From contig LNGK01000004.1 of NCBI GenBank assembly GCA_001510575.1, positions 372,001 to 436,000 on the forward strand: a stretch of DNA of 64,000 nucleotides, written 5' to 3'. A model generated the notes under the pieces. It made no database searches. It saw nothing but the letters and a program-made list of their open reading frames with translations, and had not been told where the DNA came from. Below, one piece after another: positions 22,081 through 34,100 of this stretch (position 1 is its first letter; every line of letters starts with the position of its first letter). This stretch comes from Knoxdaviesia capensis (taxonomy: Eukaryota; Ascomycota; Sordariomycetes; Microascales; Gondwanamycetaceae). Both the position numbers and the translations under genes were made by a program.

Positions 22081-24367
22081 GAGAGAACAAGGAAAGCAGG
22101 AATCGCCAAGACGTTCCGATATACCACCCAGAACTTATATGCTACTGCTACCATCTGTTTTTTCCCCCCCCTTCTTGCCTCTGTCTGGATAAATAAGCTC
22201 CGGATATGTGTGATGCAACTTAAAATCTTTTTTTTTCTTGGTTCAACCCTAGCTCATGAATCCGCCCCCTGCCCCTACCGCCTTCTTGATTTGGACTTTG
22301 GGACGAACCGGGGTTTGCGAGTTAGTCATGGCAACTTCCATGAGAAGAGAAGAACAAGCATGATCATGGTTTTCACGTCCCCATCTACTGTACATTAGAT
22401 TGGCCCATTCAGCTGGATTGAACCTAAGAGCGTCGGAGTGGAAAGCACAACCCCAACCCTAACGTGTTCATTCGTGAACTGGTAAATCGCAGAACGCCAG
22501 GATAAGAGTTGACAGGTGCATTGCCTGCTACGAATGCGTAACTATGATGAAAGCCCGGAACCCCTCCAAGCGAGTATCTCATCACCCGCCTATCGACGAT
22601 GCATGCCACTGGGCGTGAGTGGTGTTCTGGAACCAACCAGAGCAGCCAACCAGCCGTGACAACCACGCAGCTGACAACACCGGATTGGGGCAGGCTTGAG
22701 CCTCTTTCATCTCTTGTCTGCCATTTGAAGATATGCTACTGCAAAAGGTCTTGGGTCTGTCACGGTCTCGCCCACCGCCAGTCGTGCCTTAGCTTCAGCC
22801 GCCAAACCCTTTCCCCTCCATTCCTACTACGATACGACCGCAGCTGTATGTATGTACAGTACACGCAGTACGTACGGGCTGATCACGTAGGAGTAGCTTG
22901 TCCGCCAAGGTTCCCAAATCCCCAACTCTGGCGGGATGCAGGTGCCCGCAGGTGGCAATCGGCCGCCCGCACCAGACCTTTGGCTTGGTGGCAGGGCCGG
23001 ATCGATGCTAGCCAGTCATCCGGCGCACCACTAACATCGCAAGAGAGGTGCTGGATGAGCAGATGTTTTGGGCCGGGCTTGGACTAGTGGAGAAGATAAC
23101 ACCACCCTTCTTCTGTAACTGGCTTGACAACTGGAAATGTTTCAGGGCCTTTTGTGTGGATTTGCAGTGGCCAGTGAGAGACACCCGTTTGGCTTTTGCA
23201 TGTTCGGGGGTGGGAAGATCGCTGGATCAGAGGACAATTGCGCCGAGATGAGTGAGCAAAGGGGACCGGATCAAGTGCATGAGCTGGGTATACCTTTGGA
23301 ATGCACACATTCCTGCACTACCATGCAAGTTCCTTTCCGAGACACCACATGTACCTTCTTAGGGTTACTGCTCCCTTTCCGAGGTCTCGGAGGTACTTGG
23401 TTTGATGGCCGGTAGGGATGTTGGCTGATTGCAGGTTTGCTTCGTGGTGTAATTTTTGGTCCTTCCAGCAAGCAACAGATCGACAAAGTGCTGTAAAAAA
23501 GGAAAAAAAAAAAAGATAGGTTTTGGCCTGGGCCCCATATTTATCTCTCGCACTGTGCGGATAGAAGTTACGCTAAGTCAGGGAGGGAGGAAGAAGAAGA
23601 AAAAAGAGGAAACACCGTTGGCCGTTAAATTGGGTAGATTAGATTGCGGGCCTCTAGGCTGGAACGCTAGAAGACTGCTAGAACCAATCCCTTTTTTCTG
23701 GAGCCAAACACTAATTGCGTTAGTCAACACCAATGATGATGATGGCTGAGAGAACCACTAAGCAGGGTGATAAACCCCAAAAAACAGCGAACCCCAGATA
23801 TGGTGAGAACTGCAGCCAATCACAGGCGTGTCTGGGCGTGGGCTTTTGCCTCGGTCGGTCTCCGGACTGTTATTTGGCCCACTTACTGGGTTTTGGAGGG
23901 CCCTGGACCTGGCGAGAGAGCCAAAAACGAATGCCTGTAGGTGAAAAATGACGAGACGATAAGCAACAAACGAAAAGAGGATAGGTTGGCTTAAAGGCAT
24001 AACGGCGGGCTGTTTGGCGTACGGTTGTGCCCTTTGGACAGCGTGGAATGACACTGGATGCAGAAAATGCTTGAGCATGAACTCGGGGGACAAAACACAC
24101 GCAGCAGCTTACTACATTCAGTATAACACGAAGGCACGAGGGGGGGGACTATCGGCTTTACTTATGTGCCGCAAGACATGACGACTATCTTGTTTCGACG
24201 TGGTGTCGTGTGCAGGTAGTCTAGGAAGAACTCCGTGCGCACGGAACAAAAAATAAACACACTTGACTGTTGTTTGGCGAATGCTTGGTTAATGAGCTTG
24301 ATCGGGCTGCATCTTGCAGACTGAGAGACACCCCAAATGTCTGGATTCTGGACAATCATTGGGCTGC

Positions 24368-24383
24368 GCTATAGGCCTATAGC
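24368..24383. repeat. 16-bp perfect palindrome
   Basis: GCTATAGGCCTATAGC reads identically on both strands. It could be a dimeric protein-binding site; no flanking gene explains it. Confidence 0.8.
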
Positions 24384-26016
24384 ACGGCCGCTATACTGCG
24401 GTGTTGTCACGTATTATCGAAGGCATAGTCCGGAGCATTAAGCCTCCCAGTGTGTACGGGGGGAACTCAAAACCGCCTGTCTACGAGATATTATGTCGAA
24501 ACCGCGCTAGACCACTTACTGGCATTTCGTCCGAGGGGAGGATTGTCAGATTTCGAGAGAACGGCGTTCTATAGGCTGCGGGTGAGATTTACGCGAACTT
24601 TACTTAAGCACAGCCCGATATATGCGATTGCTGTTGGATATATGAGTGTGACTGTCAGTCCTCCCATATCAAAGCCCCGAACATTGACATCCTACGAGAC
24701 TTACAGAGGGCTACGGACAATACTGTTTGATCAAGCAGGCCTGGATGTACTGTAAATCTCCCTCGCTTGAGCTAGCAGAATCGCAATACGAACTCTGGTA
24801 ATCAGCAAAATCAACATGGAGGGTGGGCAATTCGGATTTGCGATACAAAAGCAGCAAGTTCAGACCAAGGACAAGGGCCTTGTCTCACGGTCGGTCCTCC
24901 CCACTCCGATTGGGCAGCGGTCCGTTCCAACGCTGTTCCATTCCATGCCTGGTCAGTTGTTCAGTAACTTCCCTACCACCCTGTCCCGGCCCATGGTTGC
25001 AGGCTTTTGCACATCGCGGTACTTAGGCGTGCCTTCGTAGGGGGAACAAAAAAAGAAAAAAAAAAAAAAGAAAACCTTCTCAACTCTCTGTGCCGTAGTC
25101 TTCCGTGGCCCCCGGTTCCCGTTTTTTCCCCAATGCCTTGACGATTTCGGTGCGTGTTTCTCGTTCGCCCATCGCTCCTGGGCTCTGTATGTGCCGTACG
25201 CTACTGGGAAATCTGGAGCGCTCTCAGATGGTGCTGGGTTTGTTAGTCAATCATCAGGGAAGGGGGACACGTATATTTGCGTGCTGACCATCAGGGAAAA
25301 GACTGGTCACTTTATCTGCTTAGGAATATACTGTACAATCCATACTCGGATATTATGGAATCTTATTTCTGGAATGTGAAGAGTTCGGGGGCATGGGAGA
25401 GAGGCCGGGCCTGGGGGGAAGGGGAGCTGACCGGCCAATTGCAACTGTGCATTCGTGCTGGTCGGGGGAGCGAAGAGTTCACGCCACGAACTACAGACGT
25501 TTCGTGAACGTTCTATCTTATATCGACAATGCTTCATGATGTGTGCGGCACTGGAGGACTAGAGTCCGGGGCAGGTTTGACGATATCCGTGGACACTGGG
25601 TGAACCGAATAGCGTCCTGCGGCAACGCCTACAACAGCCTCGTTTTTGGGGGGCTTTCCATACGCACACACATCTGCCGTGGGCCGGTTGAGCTTATCCA
25701 GCCTCCTCCTCTCTTCGCTGTGCCGATCGATTTGGGGGAAGAAGGGAGGGGGAAAATACCCGTTCTCCCCCTCCCTCCCTCCACGAGATAAGACGACACA
25801 GAACTGCTTTAATGCGTGATATCTCATCCAGGTATATATAGGGTTAATATACAAGCAATATACAGTACTGTAGTGGCGGCGGACCCCAGATGTGTGACGA
25901 TTTGGTATGACTCGGAACATTGCATCGATAGCCGTCTTCTTTTTCTTTGTCCTCTGTGTTTTCCTCTGTGTTTGGGTGGTGGTGGTACTGTCTCTTCACC
26001 CTCTTTTTTTAATATT

Positions 26017-26036
26017 TTATTATTATTATTATTATA
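26017..26036 (+). repeat. (TTA)n microsatellite
   Basis: Six or more tandem TTA units just upstream of the pyrimidine-rich tract at 26,250. Confidence 0.85.
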
Positions 26037-26103
26037 CTCTGGGGGGATTTTGGTTGGTTGTGACAGTGTCGATATACGAGACTGGCCAGAGAGGACAAAC
26101 CGA

Positions 26104-26122
26104 ACACACACACACACACACA
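26104..26122 (+). repeat. (AC)n microsatellite
   Basis: About nine tandem AC units. Confidence 0.85.
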
Positions 26123-26249
26123 AAAGGCGGCAATACAGCAATATGGATGTGTGAAGCGAAATTTGATGTGTTGGGGTGGTGGCGTTGAGAGTTTTGGCTG
26201 CGAGCACGTGGGCTGGCTTCTGTCCTATCACCGTCGTCTTTAGCAGTCC

Positions 26250-26412
26250 CTCTTTTTTCTCTCTTTTTTTTTTTTGCTTCTTCTTTCTTCTTCTTTTTTC
26301 CCCGTCTTTTTTTTTCTCGTACAAACGATCTCTGAGTCTAATCTCTCTCCTCACCTTTTTGCCCCGTATTTCTTTCTTCTCCTGCTTCTCCTTTCCTTCG
26401 CTTCTCCACCGA
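26250..26412 (+). promoter_or_regulatory. Pyrimidine-rich leader-like tract inside the desert
   Basis: About 160 nt that are almost entirely C and T on the plus strand, then an A-run and an ATG at 26424 opening a 41-codon ORF (to 26549). It has the same look as the leaders of gut2 and atg18. It may mark a transcription start for a non-coding or micropeptide RNA; this is inference. Confidence 0.35.
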
Positions 26413-28110
26413 AAAAAAAAAGAATGAAAAATTCGAGCCGAGATTGTGCTTTGGAAGGGCGTTTAATTAAAGTTCTCTTCCAGACGTCTTTTTCGGGGAA
26501 CCGGATCCGAGAGATCTGCTATGAGGCGGTTGGACACACAGTAAATTGACAGCGAAGTGTTGGCGGTTGCGGGCTATCGATCTCGAAGATGAGCGCCTCT
26601 TGGACTATCTTCCTTGCCCTGTCTTGATTTTTTGTGTGGCCTTGTTCGGCTGGCGGACGGTTCCTTTGTGTATTGGCAGCTGGTATGTATAGTTTATTTC
26701 TGCATGCCAAATACTGGGAATGGCTTCCTATTGTCCTGTAAGCCCCAAGGCCCAGCGAGAGCCAACAGCCAGAGACGCGCACAATCAGGTTAGACTTTAC
26801 ATGTATACAGCTCACCCACCAACCAACCTGGAGACCGCATTGGCCATGACGATGCAGTGAAACGCCTCACTTCTCGCACCTCCATGCAGCTGGGAATTTG
26901 GGGTTTGTTTGCTTTGGGTCGGGTTCTATTGTCTTGTTCCATTCCACACGCCTGGCCGGCTGCATACACGCTTCCGTGGTGTGTCACACCATTTCCCATT
27001 TCTGGGATTCAATGGAATTTGCGATGCTACCGAAGGTGCGGAGAAGGCGTATCTGGGTAACCAAACAACCCACTCCTTGGTAGGCAGTCTGTTTGTGTCT
27101 TCTGGAAAGGGATACCTACAGACTGAGTACCGACTGAGTATGATGCCGGAGCGACTGTACAGTGGGTGATCTAGAGTGAAGGCACTGGCGATATATCCAA
27201 CCAATATACCGGCTATATGTACAAAGAACCTATGGGTCGCGGCTGGAGCTGGGAGGACATGTCAAGGAAGCTGGCTGGTAGTTGGGAAACAAGCTTCCCA
27301 CCGAAGAGCAGCCTCGCGCCTTCAGATTTCTGTGTAGACCCCCGTCCCCCCCGACCAGTACGTGGTAGCGGCAGCTAGAGCCAAAAGCGCCTTGGAATCT
27401 TGGTGGCATTTCCGGGCCCATCATCAATCTGCATGTTGTTGTTTGTTTGCTTCTTCACGGACGTCCTTTTTGCATTCCTTTCAATCCTCAGCTCCTTGGC
27501 GGGAATCCCAACCGGGTGCTGCACGGGTTTGGCCAGCGACCAGTGACCGCCTACGGGAGAGGGGATGGATATCCAATCTGGCCGTCGCTAGGAATCCTTC
27601 GGCTGGTGGATAATGTTGCCTGTACACATAGATGAAGTGATGAATTGGGTGATGGTCCAAGACCGAAATTACATGATGGAAATGTACATATATTTGTTGG
27701 GTATATGGCTTTACTCGTCTGTGAGGGAAAAAAAACCAAAAAACTGCTGTTCTGGAACGATCATGACACATAGGACAACAGGACAGTGGCCTTGCCTGGG
27801 AAACCTGAAAGGCAAGCGTGAGGAATGCGAAGTGCACACCCACCGCCTGCTAGCGCGCAGATACGTGTCGGAAGCCTGCTCTGGGTTCTGCTTCCGCCGA
27901 CGTTGTTTGGACTTCCCGTCCAGGTAAGCGAGCCGAGGAGCTGGACAGCCCGAAGCGGGCAGGGCCAGGATACCTGCCGTAGTACGCTCCCAACAAACAA
28001 ACCTTGTTTGGCCTGAGTGGCTTGCGAAATAGTTCGAGCAGACAGGTTCAGCTGAACCCAAGCCCGGACAAGGACCTTTTGGAATAACCAGGAGAGGAGC
28101 TGTATGCAAG

Positions 28111-28134
28111 TGTGTGTGTGTGTGTGTGTGTGTG
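28111..28134 (+). repeat. (TG)12 microsatellite
   Basis: Twelve uninterrupted TG units. Confidence 0.9.
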
Positions 28135-29117
28135 CTTCCAGCGCACAGTGCCGAAGCTGGATACCCACGGAATTCGGCGATCTCGTTGAGAGAGGGGAGG
28201 GACCTTTGGAGGCAAAAGGAACATGGAAAAACCGCAAAAGTAATAGGGATCCCCCTCCCTTGTCCCTTCTAGAAGAACGGAACAGTTCAGTAACAGCAGG
28301 AGAGTGCCGGGAAGACGAGGGAAGGATGTAAAAATAGCCCACCTGACGAGAGGAGAGGAGAGACTCGGAAAGAGCGATCCACGCCGTGATTGCCGCGCCC
28401 CTGCTCTAGCGTTGACTTTAGAAGGCTCCATAGAAAGTTCCTTTTCCGGGGTCGTTGCTTGCAATTTGGCCGCCGTGCGGGATTCTAGAAGGCCAGACCG
28501 CCGGTCAGCGAACAAGAAATAAACAAAGAGGAGGACATTGTAGTACGTCGTGTCAGGATGGTTGGTATTGTGATGGAGTCGTTACAGTGTCGCATTCACC
28601 AGCGATTCCAGCATTGTATCCGAACACACCTAACGGAAAAGGAGGGAGCGAGTGAGACCAGTCATTTGCCTTTCGCTTGAGGCTGGCCAGCAGGCGGACT
28701 GTGCACATTGCAGGTGATTGGTTCCAATTTCGCCACCACCGACAGGGACGGAGCGAGTATTACGGTAAGGAAGAGGAACAAAGGACATCGCGGCCTTGCT
28801 GGGGGGCAGGTTGTATTGAGCAGCAGGAATGGCATGCAGATAGGGTCATTCTTACGTATGAAGCGGACCTTGCTTGGTTGAAGCGAAGCGTCTGAGGATT
28901 CGGCTTACCGCGATCGATGCGGGCTATTGAAAGCAGCGTAGCGAGGTTCGTGGAGACGACGAAGGGAAACAAACGTCGTCGAACAAAGACGCAATCCAAA
29001 ATCTCTGAATGAAGGCTGAACTGAAAAAACCCATGTGACAGGCGGACTCGCCGATACAATTTTGCGTTGGGGCGGCTGGTCCCAGCGCAACTAGCCAATG
29101 CTTCTTCTACAGCTAGC

Positions 29118-29135
29118 ATAGATTTTAAAATCTAT
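29118..29135. repeat. 18-bp perfect palindrome
   Basis: ATAGATTTTAAAATCTAT, AT-rich and perfectly self-complementary, in the gene desert. Confidence 0.8.
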
Positions 29136-30312
29136 CCTGGACGAGAAAAGCAAACACAAACCTAGCGTCGTGCAGTTATCCCACTAGCACACATACAGTA
29201 CACACACACGCGCCAACGGAATGATGTGGTCGGTTTCATCTAGAGTTTACGTACAGACTCTGTATTCCTGGTTGGTCCCGACGACAGGACACTGGAATCA
29301 AGCTACACACCCGCAGTTGAACCTTTTTTGGTTTGTTGTCTTTTGTTCGATGGCTTGCTGGCTTTCTCCCTTTGTTGCCCGTCCACCCACATGGGTTCTC
29401 AGCCTGATAACCTTGCCGCCCTAACTCTGGACTAGGGGGAGGAGTGGCCGAAGACGTTTCGTCCGAAATGGAAGGTCTCCTGCAGCGTCAGCAGCCGGCC
29501 GAAGCCTTCTGGAAGGGCGCGCGTAAGTGCGCATCTGTATAATCCGAACCAGGGATCGGATCGCGTGTTCCTTAAGAGAAGAGAGAAGAAAGAAACGAAA
29601 AAAGAAAAGAACCGGATGTGCCGTTTTCCCCCCTCAGACCTTCCGGTGTGAGCAGGGGGTTTGATTTTTTCGGCCGCCGAAACAGACTATATCTGCATTG
29701 CCGGTTCTATCTCTGTGCGGCGAAAGGCGGCTGTATCGATCTTTTACCGCCCACTTGACATCTACGTAAGAAAAAGAAAGATTCGGCAGACGAAAAACAG
29801 GTATCTCGGCGCACGTTCCTGGCTAAACTCTCTTTCCCCTCTTCTTAAACAGGGTCCGGCGGTAGGCGACGATGGATTTGAAGGAACAGTCTCCCTCTCT
29901 CTCTCTCTCTCCGAGGGCGTGAAATAACGTAAGAAAGGCCAATTTCCAAAATGTCCAGGGGGCCCAGCGCGTGTCGATCGCACATCCTAGAATGGAAACT
30001 CCACAGAACATTCCGAGAGTGGGGTGGAACGCTTTCCATGCAGACAAGGGGGAGGGGAACGGAGTGTCCGGCTGCGAGCTGGGATGAGGGTGAATTTTTT
30101 CCTTTTTTTCTTTTTCAGCCCAGAACGCGAACCCTGTATTATTTCCTGCCCGCTCTTTCTTCCATGCGCTCTTCCTCACCAATTCCCTGAACCGAACCGA
30201 GAGGAGGTGTGTGCAAGATGCACGACCGAGATCTCAAAAAGAAAGGCAGGCTTGATCTGCGGCTAACATGGTGCCAAGACACGCCCCCCATCAACCAAAA
30301 AAAAGAAAAGGG

Positions 30313-30396
30313 ACAAAGGGCTCTCTCTCTCTCTCTCTTCTTTTTTCTTTCTGTTCTCTTTCTTTTTTTTTTATTGTTTTGTTCTTTTTTTTTTTT
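30313..30396 (+). promoter_or_regulatory. Second pyrimidine-rich leader-like tract in the desert
   Basis: A CT repeat and poly-T tracts on the plus strand are followed by an ATG at 30410 in a GACGATGAAC context, opening a 35-codon ORF that ends at 30517. Possible start of an unannotated transcript; no known protein. Confidence 0.3.
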
Positions 30397-30624
30397 GTCG
30401 CTATTGACGATGAACCTCGGGATCGGCTACGAATGGTCCCATCCCCTTTCGGGTGCATTTTGCTCGGTTTCTTGTGTGTTCTTCGCCCACAATTTTCGGA
30501 CAGGGGAGAGAACTTGAGAGAAATAGCAAAAAACGATAGATACAGCCAGAAAGAAAGAAAAAAAACCACGGAAACCGGGACCGAAACTGTCTGTACGGTC
30601 CATAGAACAAAACGGAAATAACGC

Positions 30625-30663
30625 TAGAAGCCGCGAAATGACGCTAATTCTTAGCGGCTTCTA
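30625..30663. repeat. Hairpin with 10-bp perfect stem
   Basis: TAGAAGCCGC at 30625-30634 and its reverse complement GCGGCTTCTA at 30654-30663, with a 19-nt loop, followed by AT-rich sequence. It lies about 110 nt after the short ORF at 30410-30517, so it could act in 3'-end or RNA structure. Confidence 0.6.
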
Positions 30664-31173
30664 ATAAATTCTGGAAGGTTTCCACTTCGGGTCTAGCGTG
30701 GCGACCTCCTCACCTCATGTGTGTTTTTACCCTTTCGCGCTCTTTGTCTTTCAGGTCTCAATTTTCTGCCTTTGCCGTTGGGCGGGAATGTACCAGACGG
30801 AGTGAAAAGAACGCTCGTATAGAAGAAACACGCAAAAGAAAAAAAAGCAAAAAAAAAAAAAAAACCACGGGCCATATGGCAAACAAGGAAATTGGGAATC
30901 AGGTGAAAGCGCCCGCTGTGCGCGTCATTACCGCCCCCCCAAATGGCCCCTTTGTGGTTGAAACCGTGTGCGGGCGTGCGCCACCTGTTGTCGTGATTGT
31001 TACGGTGGTGGTGGTTTTCATTTTCGCCTCCAAGCAGGAGTTTGTTTTTTGCGTTTCCCGTTTGATGTGTGGCTGTGACTGTGTTTTGTGTGTGTGCGTG
31101 TGTGTTCTCGCGGTGTCACGGAGTGGTCTCCTGACAGCTGAAATCGGAGCTAACTACCTTTTTTGGTCGCGAT

Positions 31174-31199
31174 GTCGTCGTCGTCGTCGTCGTCGTCGG
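31174..31199 (+). repeat. (GTC)n microsatellite
   Basis: Eight or more tandem GTC units followed by GGC units. Confidence 0.85.
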
Positions 31200-34100
31200 C
31201 GGCGGCGTTGTCGTTTGCCGGTTTTCGGGGGCTTAAATGCAACGACCACGTTCTTTATGGTTTTTTATCTTTCCTGTTGTCTCCGCCCCTACGCCAAGAT
31301 CCGACAAACGAGATGCACTTTGAAAATAATCGACGGGGGTTTCAGCCCTCCGGATTTGAAAACCGTATTCGCCTGTGAACGCTCACCGCCAGAGAAGAGG
31401 CGTGGACGTCTTTCGCTCTCTCCTTTGTTCTCTAAGTGGATGTCGCCATTTATTGTTTTTGTTGAATGTCGGGGTTTTGAGCGGCACGGCGTTTCAATTG
31501 GGATAGCGGGCGATATTTGTCGGATGGACCGATTGCCGTATACTGGAACCAGACTGTGTCAGTGCTTTCTGGACAGGACCAGGGCCCTCCCAGCGAGAGA
31601 ACCTGGATGTATTTTTTCTGTTCTTTTCCTATAACAACCGCCTTGGTATAGAAACGCGACACCGGAGATGTCACTTTCTTGGGCGTTTGCCGTTCGGTGG
31701 TCTGCATCCTTCTCGCCAAAGCGTGTCTAGCCGAAGGGTACAAAATGGAGAAGCGTTCCCCCCCCCAGTCGTGGATCGGGAGGCCTGTTCTTGTTACGTA
31801 CCTGAATACACGGAGTTCAGCACTGTCCAGGCACCAGCACAGGGAGGGTGATTTAAGTCTTGGAGCCTTGTTCGGCCTGTGCGGAGAAAGAAGCTGGGTT
31901 GTGATCCATGGTGGAGATCCGTGAAATGTTAGCCAGCGGTGGTGCGCAGGGAACACGACATGGGGCCCTGTGGCTTGTAAGTTGTAGCTTCGTCGATGGA
32001 AGGGCGCAGTATGCCACATGCCGTTATGATTGCAGTAGCGTCGTTCTTGTTTCGAGGATCCGGGTGGAATCTCCGATTCAGAGGGCAAGCACTCGCCGAC
32101 TCCGGTAGTTAGTATGCAATTTCTGGCTCCTCCAGTGCTGTGTGGATTGTCCGTCCATTCACTTTCTTCGAGCTGGAATCCCACACGGGCAGGGTTGGAG
32201 CCCTCCGGCTTCGGCGTGGCCTTGGACGAACAGACAAAAAAGAAGAAAATACCGAAAAAGGCCCCGACAACTGCTCAATTGGCTGCACGGAGATTATAGA
32301 TCATCTCAACAGTAAGTAATACGGGGAGGGGGGGATCTTTTGCTTGTCTCTTTCATTGGTCATCGATAGCACCCCTTTCTACGACAACGTCTGCACACAG
32401 AACGAGGTGGCCTTCGCTCAGCATCGTTTGGCTCACCACGCGGTGCAGCCAGTCCGACTGATTCGCCCAGCAATGGATTCCAGGTTTCGATTTTGTGCTG
32501 CTTTTGTCGCTTGTGATGTGACAATCCAGCTATCAATCAGCCTTGGCCTCTTTTGTGTGTTCGCCATCAGATCCCGCGCCTTTCGCTGGCCGGTGCGGTG
32601 GGTGGTCTCGCTGCAATCTCCGTATCTCGCCATCGCTATCCTCAGAGGCACTGCCTTTTTCTTTCTCCTGAAAATTCCAGGCTTACCGCCGCTGTACTGC
32701 AGACCTCCTGGCTGACAACCCAAAGATTGGCTTACCGCCCAACCGAACCGGGCAAAACAGTCCGGGACTCCGAGTGCTCTTGCGCGCGGAGAGAAACAGT
32801 GCTGTGAGGCTGGGCGAGGGTTCTCCAAAAGCACTGATAATCAACGGGCCCAGAGATGGACATCACACGATAACAGACATGGAGGGCTCTGTCAGCATCC
32901 TATTGTACATGGTCAGTCTTACTTTCTGGAAACTTTTGATCAGAGCCCCATGGTTGGGCGAGATGTGAACTTTGTACGTACTCCGTACTGTACATGGATA
33001 TGGCGACACCGTGATTCCCTCCATTCCCGTTACGTACCGGAATATTCTTTTGCATTATGGATGCCCGCTTTCTAATGTGCCTATCAGTGGTTCTCCTTGT
33101 CACTGAACCACAGTTGAGGCGTTTTTTCTTGTGGGTGTGTGGCTTTTTTGGCCCCCGCTTTCAAATCTCTCCGTTGCACCCATGTACCGCATGAAATATG
33201 CCATCTCGAACATGGAGAGAGCAGGTTGTGTGATACGATGGGGGGAGGAGAAGGCGACATGAGACGATGGTATACACACCTACAGTCCTGCGTTCTCTTG
33301 GACTGCATGGGAAGGAATGCCGCAGCCCGAGGAAAGAAAAGAATAAAAAAAGGAGACGACAGCCCTCGGCCGTGATATCGGTACAATGGGAGCTTGCCCT
33401 GTCCGTGCACGTTCAGAGTGGTGCACGATCTCCACGGCGGACCAGGACACGTTCAGAGGGTCTGGCCAGGTTTCATTGCAAAGAGCAAAAAGTCTCTCCC
33501 TCGGGGCGAAGGAGGACGGATGATACCGTGCATACAGTAGACTCGCGGTGTGATCTGGCACAAGCGGAGCCGGGAGTGTCAAGCTTGTGACGATGCCAGG
33601 TGTGATTTGAGAACAGCAGCCCAGTCCGGGAGGGAACGAGATCTCTGAAGGGGAGAGATAGGAGGATAGAGAGGGAGATCCATGGAATGAGAGATAAGGA
33701 CACGCCCGGGTTTCCGTCAAGGGTCGTGGGAAGGGACGGTCAGGTCGACCTCGGAAGCATGGTTGGGAGTCGCAGCAAATCATGCAACGGTGGGATCACT
33801 TTTGGGGCCCCCAGAAACGTGAACGTGATTGCGGAGGCGCGGCGTTCTGGCTGTGCCGTAGAGGAAGAGCGGCGAGGAGATTGCTAGGAGATGAAGATAC
33901 CACGTTGAAGAAGGGCAGAGGGGAGGGCAGATGACGGAGAGGAGGACGGAAGAGGAGGGGAATGGACGGACGCAGAGAGATGGATAGATCGCTGTTGAGC
34001 ACACAGAGTGGATGATTCATTTCCGATACGTCGGCCTGATTGTGGAGGAGAGAGTCTGGGTCTGAATCTGGGTCTCACTCGATGTCGCCTCTCAGTGTCA

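Noticed and set aside
22412..22421. GGTTCAATCC on the minus strand considered as a tRNA box B
   Set aside because: No complementary T-arm stem and no cloverleaf around it.
24450..24755. 101-codon plus-strand ORF considered as a gene remnant
   Set aside because: No match to a family I recognise, and no neighbouring exons or repeat edges.
30717..31634. 305-codon plus-strand ORF in the desert
   Set aside because: Built from microsatellite (GTC)n, poly-Lys from an A-run and Cys/Val-rich TG repeats; a low-complexity chance frame.
31450..32184. 244-codon minus-strand ORF in the desert
   Set aside because: Overlaps the previous one; no motif, no leader, no introns.
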